Of a stretch of 6,134 nucleotides of DNA, positions 4,617 through 6,134 are shown piece by piece. Origin of the DNA: Candidatus Omnitrophota bacterium. Its GTDB lineage: Bacteria > Omnitrophota > Gorgyraeia > Zapsychrales > Fredricksoniimonadaceae. Each line of letters starts with the position of its first letter. The first letter of the stretch is position 1. The DNA is taken from assembly GCA_017987425.1 (NCBI GenBank), contig JAGNTT010000115.1:1-6134 (forward strand), given 5' to 3'. The position numbers and the translations under genes were made by a program. The notes below the pieces were generated by a model, which saw nothing but the letters and a program-made list of their open reading frames with translations, was not told where the DNA came from and made no database searches.

Positions 4617-6131
4617 ATGACAGACTATATCCGTAAAATTCATGAAGCGCGTGTTTACGAAGTTGCCGTGCAGACACCGCTTGATCCGATGCCGCGTCTT
4701 GGCCTGCGGCTCGCGCGTCCTGTTCTGCTCAAACGGGAGGACCTGCAGCCGGTTTTCTCATTCAAGATTCGCGGAGCGTATAACCGCATTGTTCAGCTGG
4801 ATCAGGAAGCGCAAAAAGCCGGCATTATCTGCGCCTCGGCGGGAAATCATGCCCAGGGTGTCGCTTTGTCGGCGAAGAAATTAGGCATCAGGGCCATCAT
4901 CGTTATGCCGGTGACAACGCCTTCCATTAAAGTGGAAGCCGTTTCCTATTTCGGCGGTGAAGTGGTTCTCTTCGGCGATACATTTGACGAAGCTTACGCG
5001 CACGCGAAAAAACTTGAGCAAGAGCAGAAGCTGACCTTTATTCATCCGTATGATGATCCTGATGTGATCGCCGGACAGGGGACTATCGGCGCGGAAATTT
5101 TACAGCAGCACCCGGGCCTGCTGGAAGCTGTGTTTGTTCCGATCGGCGGGGGCGGTCTGGCCGCGGGTGTTGCGTCCTACATCAAATCTTTAAGGCCGGA
5201 AATAAAAGTCATCGGCGTTGAGCCCGTGGACGCGGCTTCCATGAAAGAGGCGATCAAAGCGGGTGAGCGTGTCATTCTTGAACATGTCGGTTTATTTGCC
5301 GACGGTGCGGCCGTCCGGCAGGCCGGGGAAGAGACATTCCGGTTGTGCAAAGATCTGCTCGACGATATCCTGACAGTTGATACCGATGAAATCTGTGCCG
5401 CCGTTAAAGATATCTTTGAAGACACCCGCGTGATCGCCGAACCGGCGGGCGCGCTTGCTTTGGCCGGTCTTAAAAAATATGTGGAGCAGAATCCGCAGAG
5501 TAACGGAGCATTGGTCGCCATTAACAGCGGTGCGAACATGAATTTTGACCGCCTGCGTCATGTGGCGGAACGCGCGGAATTAGGCGAGGCGCGTGAAATC
5601 CTCCTAGGTGTAACGATTCCAGAAGAAGTCGGAAGTTACCGGCGCTTTATCCAGGTGCTCGGCAGCCGCAATATCTCCGAATTCAATTACCGTTATGCCT
5701 TCGATCAGGAAGCGCATGTGTTTGTCGGTCTGAAACTCGTCGACGCCAAGAAAGAAAAATCCCGGATCATCGCCGAGCTGACCCGCAATGGCTACGAAGT
5801 GCTCGATATCAGCGATAATGAGACAGCCAAGCTTCACATCCGTTACATGGTGGGCGGACGGGTATCGGAACTGGAACATGAAATCATCATCCGCTGCGAA
5901 TTTCCGGAACGCCCCGGCGCGCTTATGAGATTCTTGGACGGCGTCGGTTCGCAATGGAACATCACATTGTTTCATTACAGGAATCACGGCGCCGATTACG
6001 GGCGGGTATTAGTAGGCTTGCAGGTCCCGCCCGCCGACAAGGAGCGTTTCGAAGAGCGCATGAAGGCTTTGGGTTATCCCTATGAACAGGAAACGGACAA
6101 TCCAGCGTACCGCATGTTCCTGCACGGTTAA
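4617..6131 (+). CDS. ilvA: Threonine ammonia-lyase (threonine deaminase), biosynthetic long form
   Basis: 504 residues from the ATG at 4617 (E. coli IlvA has 514). It converts L-threonine to 2-oxobutanoate and ammonia with pyridoxal phosphate, the committed step of isoleucine synthesis, in the cytoplasm. The catalytic domain (about 1-320) carries SFKIRGAY with the PLP lysine K50, SAGNHAQG 74-81, the phosphate-binding GGGGLAAG 177-184, and NSGANMNF 303-310. The C-terminal part (about 325-504) has both ACT-like regulatory modules: IPEEVGS..RFIQVLG in the first, and FPERPGALMRFL then LFHYRNHGADYGRV in the second. Two modules mark the isoleucine-inhibited, valine-activated biosynthetic type, not the short catabolic TdcB type; allosteric behaviour here is inferred from the family. 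No other ilv gene is in the window, and no attenuator with Ile/Val/Leu codons is seen upstream. It probably shares a transcript with the small unknown gene 28 bases upstream. Only three bases follow its stop. Confidence 0.96.
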   Translation: MTDYIRKIHEARVYEVAVQTPLDPMPRLGLRLARPVLLKREDLQPVFSFKIRGAYNRIVQLDQEAQKAGIICASAGNHAQGVALSAKKLGIRAIIVMPVTTPSIKVEAVSYFGGEVVLFGDTFDEAYAHAKKLEQEQKLTFIHPYDDPDVIAGQGTIGAEILQQHPGLLEAVFVPIGGGGLAAGVASYIKSLRPEIKVIGVEPVDAASMKEAIKAGERVILEHVGLFADGAAVRQAGEETFRLCKDLLDDILTVDTDEICAAVKDIFEDTRVIAEPAGALALAGLKKYVEQNPQSNGALVAINSGANMNFDRLRHVAERAELGEAREILLGVTIPEEVGSYRRFIQVLGSRNISEFNYRYAFDQEAHVFVGLKLVDAKKEKSRIIAELTRNGYEVLDISDNETAKLHIRYMVGGRVSELEHEIIIRCEFPERPGALMRFLDGVGSQWNITLFHYRNHGADYGRVLVGLQVPPADKERFEERMKALGYPYEQETDNPAYRMFLHG

Positions 6132-6134
6132 AAA

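Noticed and set aside
5177..5987. Open frames of 89-127 codons on the - strand inside ilvA
   Set aside because: They are shadows of a conserved enzyme on the other strand, with biased composition and no start signals.

Overview
This window is an ordinary-looking stretch of bacterial chromosome. It carries six genes, all on the + strand, in short transcription units separated by clear intrinsic (hairpin plus T-run) terminators. Strong AGGAGG/AAGGAG-type ribosome binding sites, a Sec signal peptide on one product and housekeeping biosynthetic and RNA-metabolism genes indicate a free-living, probably Gram-negative bacterium. The small CxxC-x17-CxxC zinc protein beside the helicase and the moderate base composition would fit an uncultured lineage such as Omnitrophota or Elusimicrobiota. 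That is only an impression and no taxonomic marker gene is present.

Layout. 1-236: non-coding, with a 13-bp hairpin and a terminator that probably end an upstream transcript, then a candidate extended -10 promoter. 237-1625: dbpA, a DEAD-box RNA helicase with the 23S rRNA hairpin-92 binding domain. 1708-1860: a 50-residue CxxC-x17-CxxC protein, followed by a strong terminator. 2132-2881: a secreted protein with an internal repeat of about 27-28 residues and no recognised function, followed by a strong terminator. 3095-4093: an HSL-family alpha/beta hydrolase, followed by one strong terminator and a second hairpin. 4279-4588: a small unknown gene that appears to be split by a frameshift at a T6 run. 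4617-6131: ilvA, the long, two-ACT-domain biosynthetic threonine deaminase.

How the genes relate. dbpA and the CxxC protein are close enough, with no terminator between them, to share a transcript that may serve RNA or ribosome metabolism. The secreted repeat protein and the esterase look like single-gene units. A 12-bp element is shared between their upstream regions, and a promoter-like block is shared between dbpA and the esterase. The small unknown gene probably leads a transcript into ilvA, which commits threonine to isoleucine synthesis. No mobile element, CRISPR array, tRNA, rRNA or defence system was recognised. The observations most worth checking are the T6 frameshift, the repeat protein, the unusual motif Ib of DbpA and the shared upstream elements.
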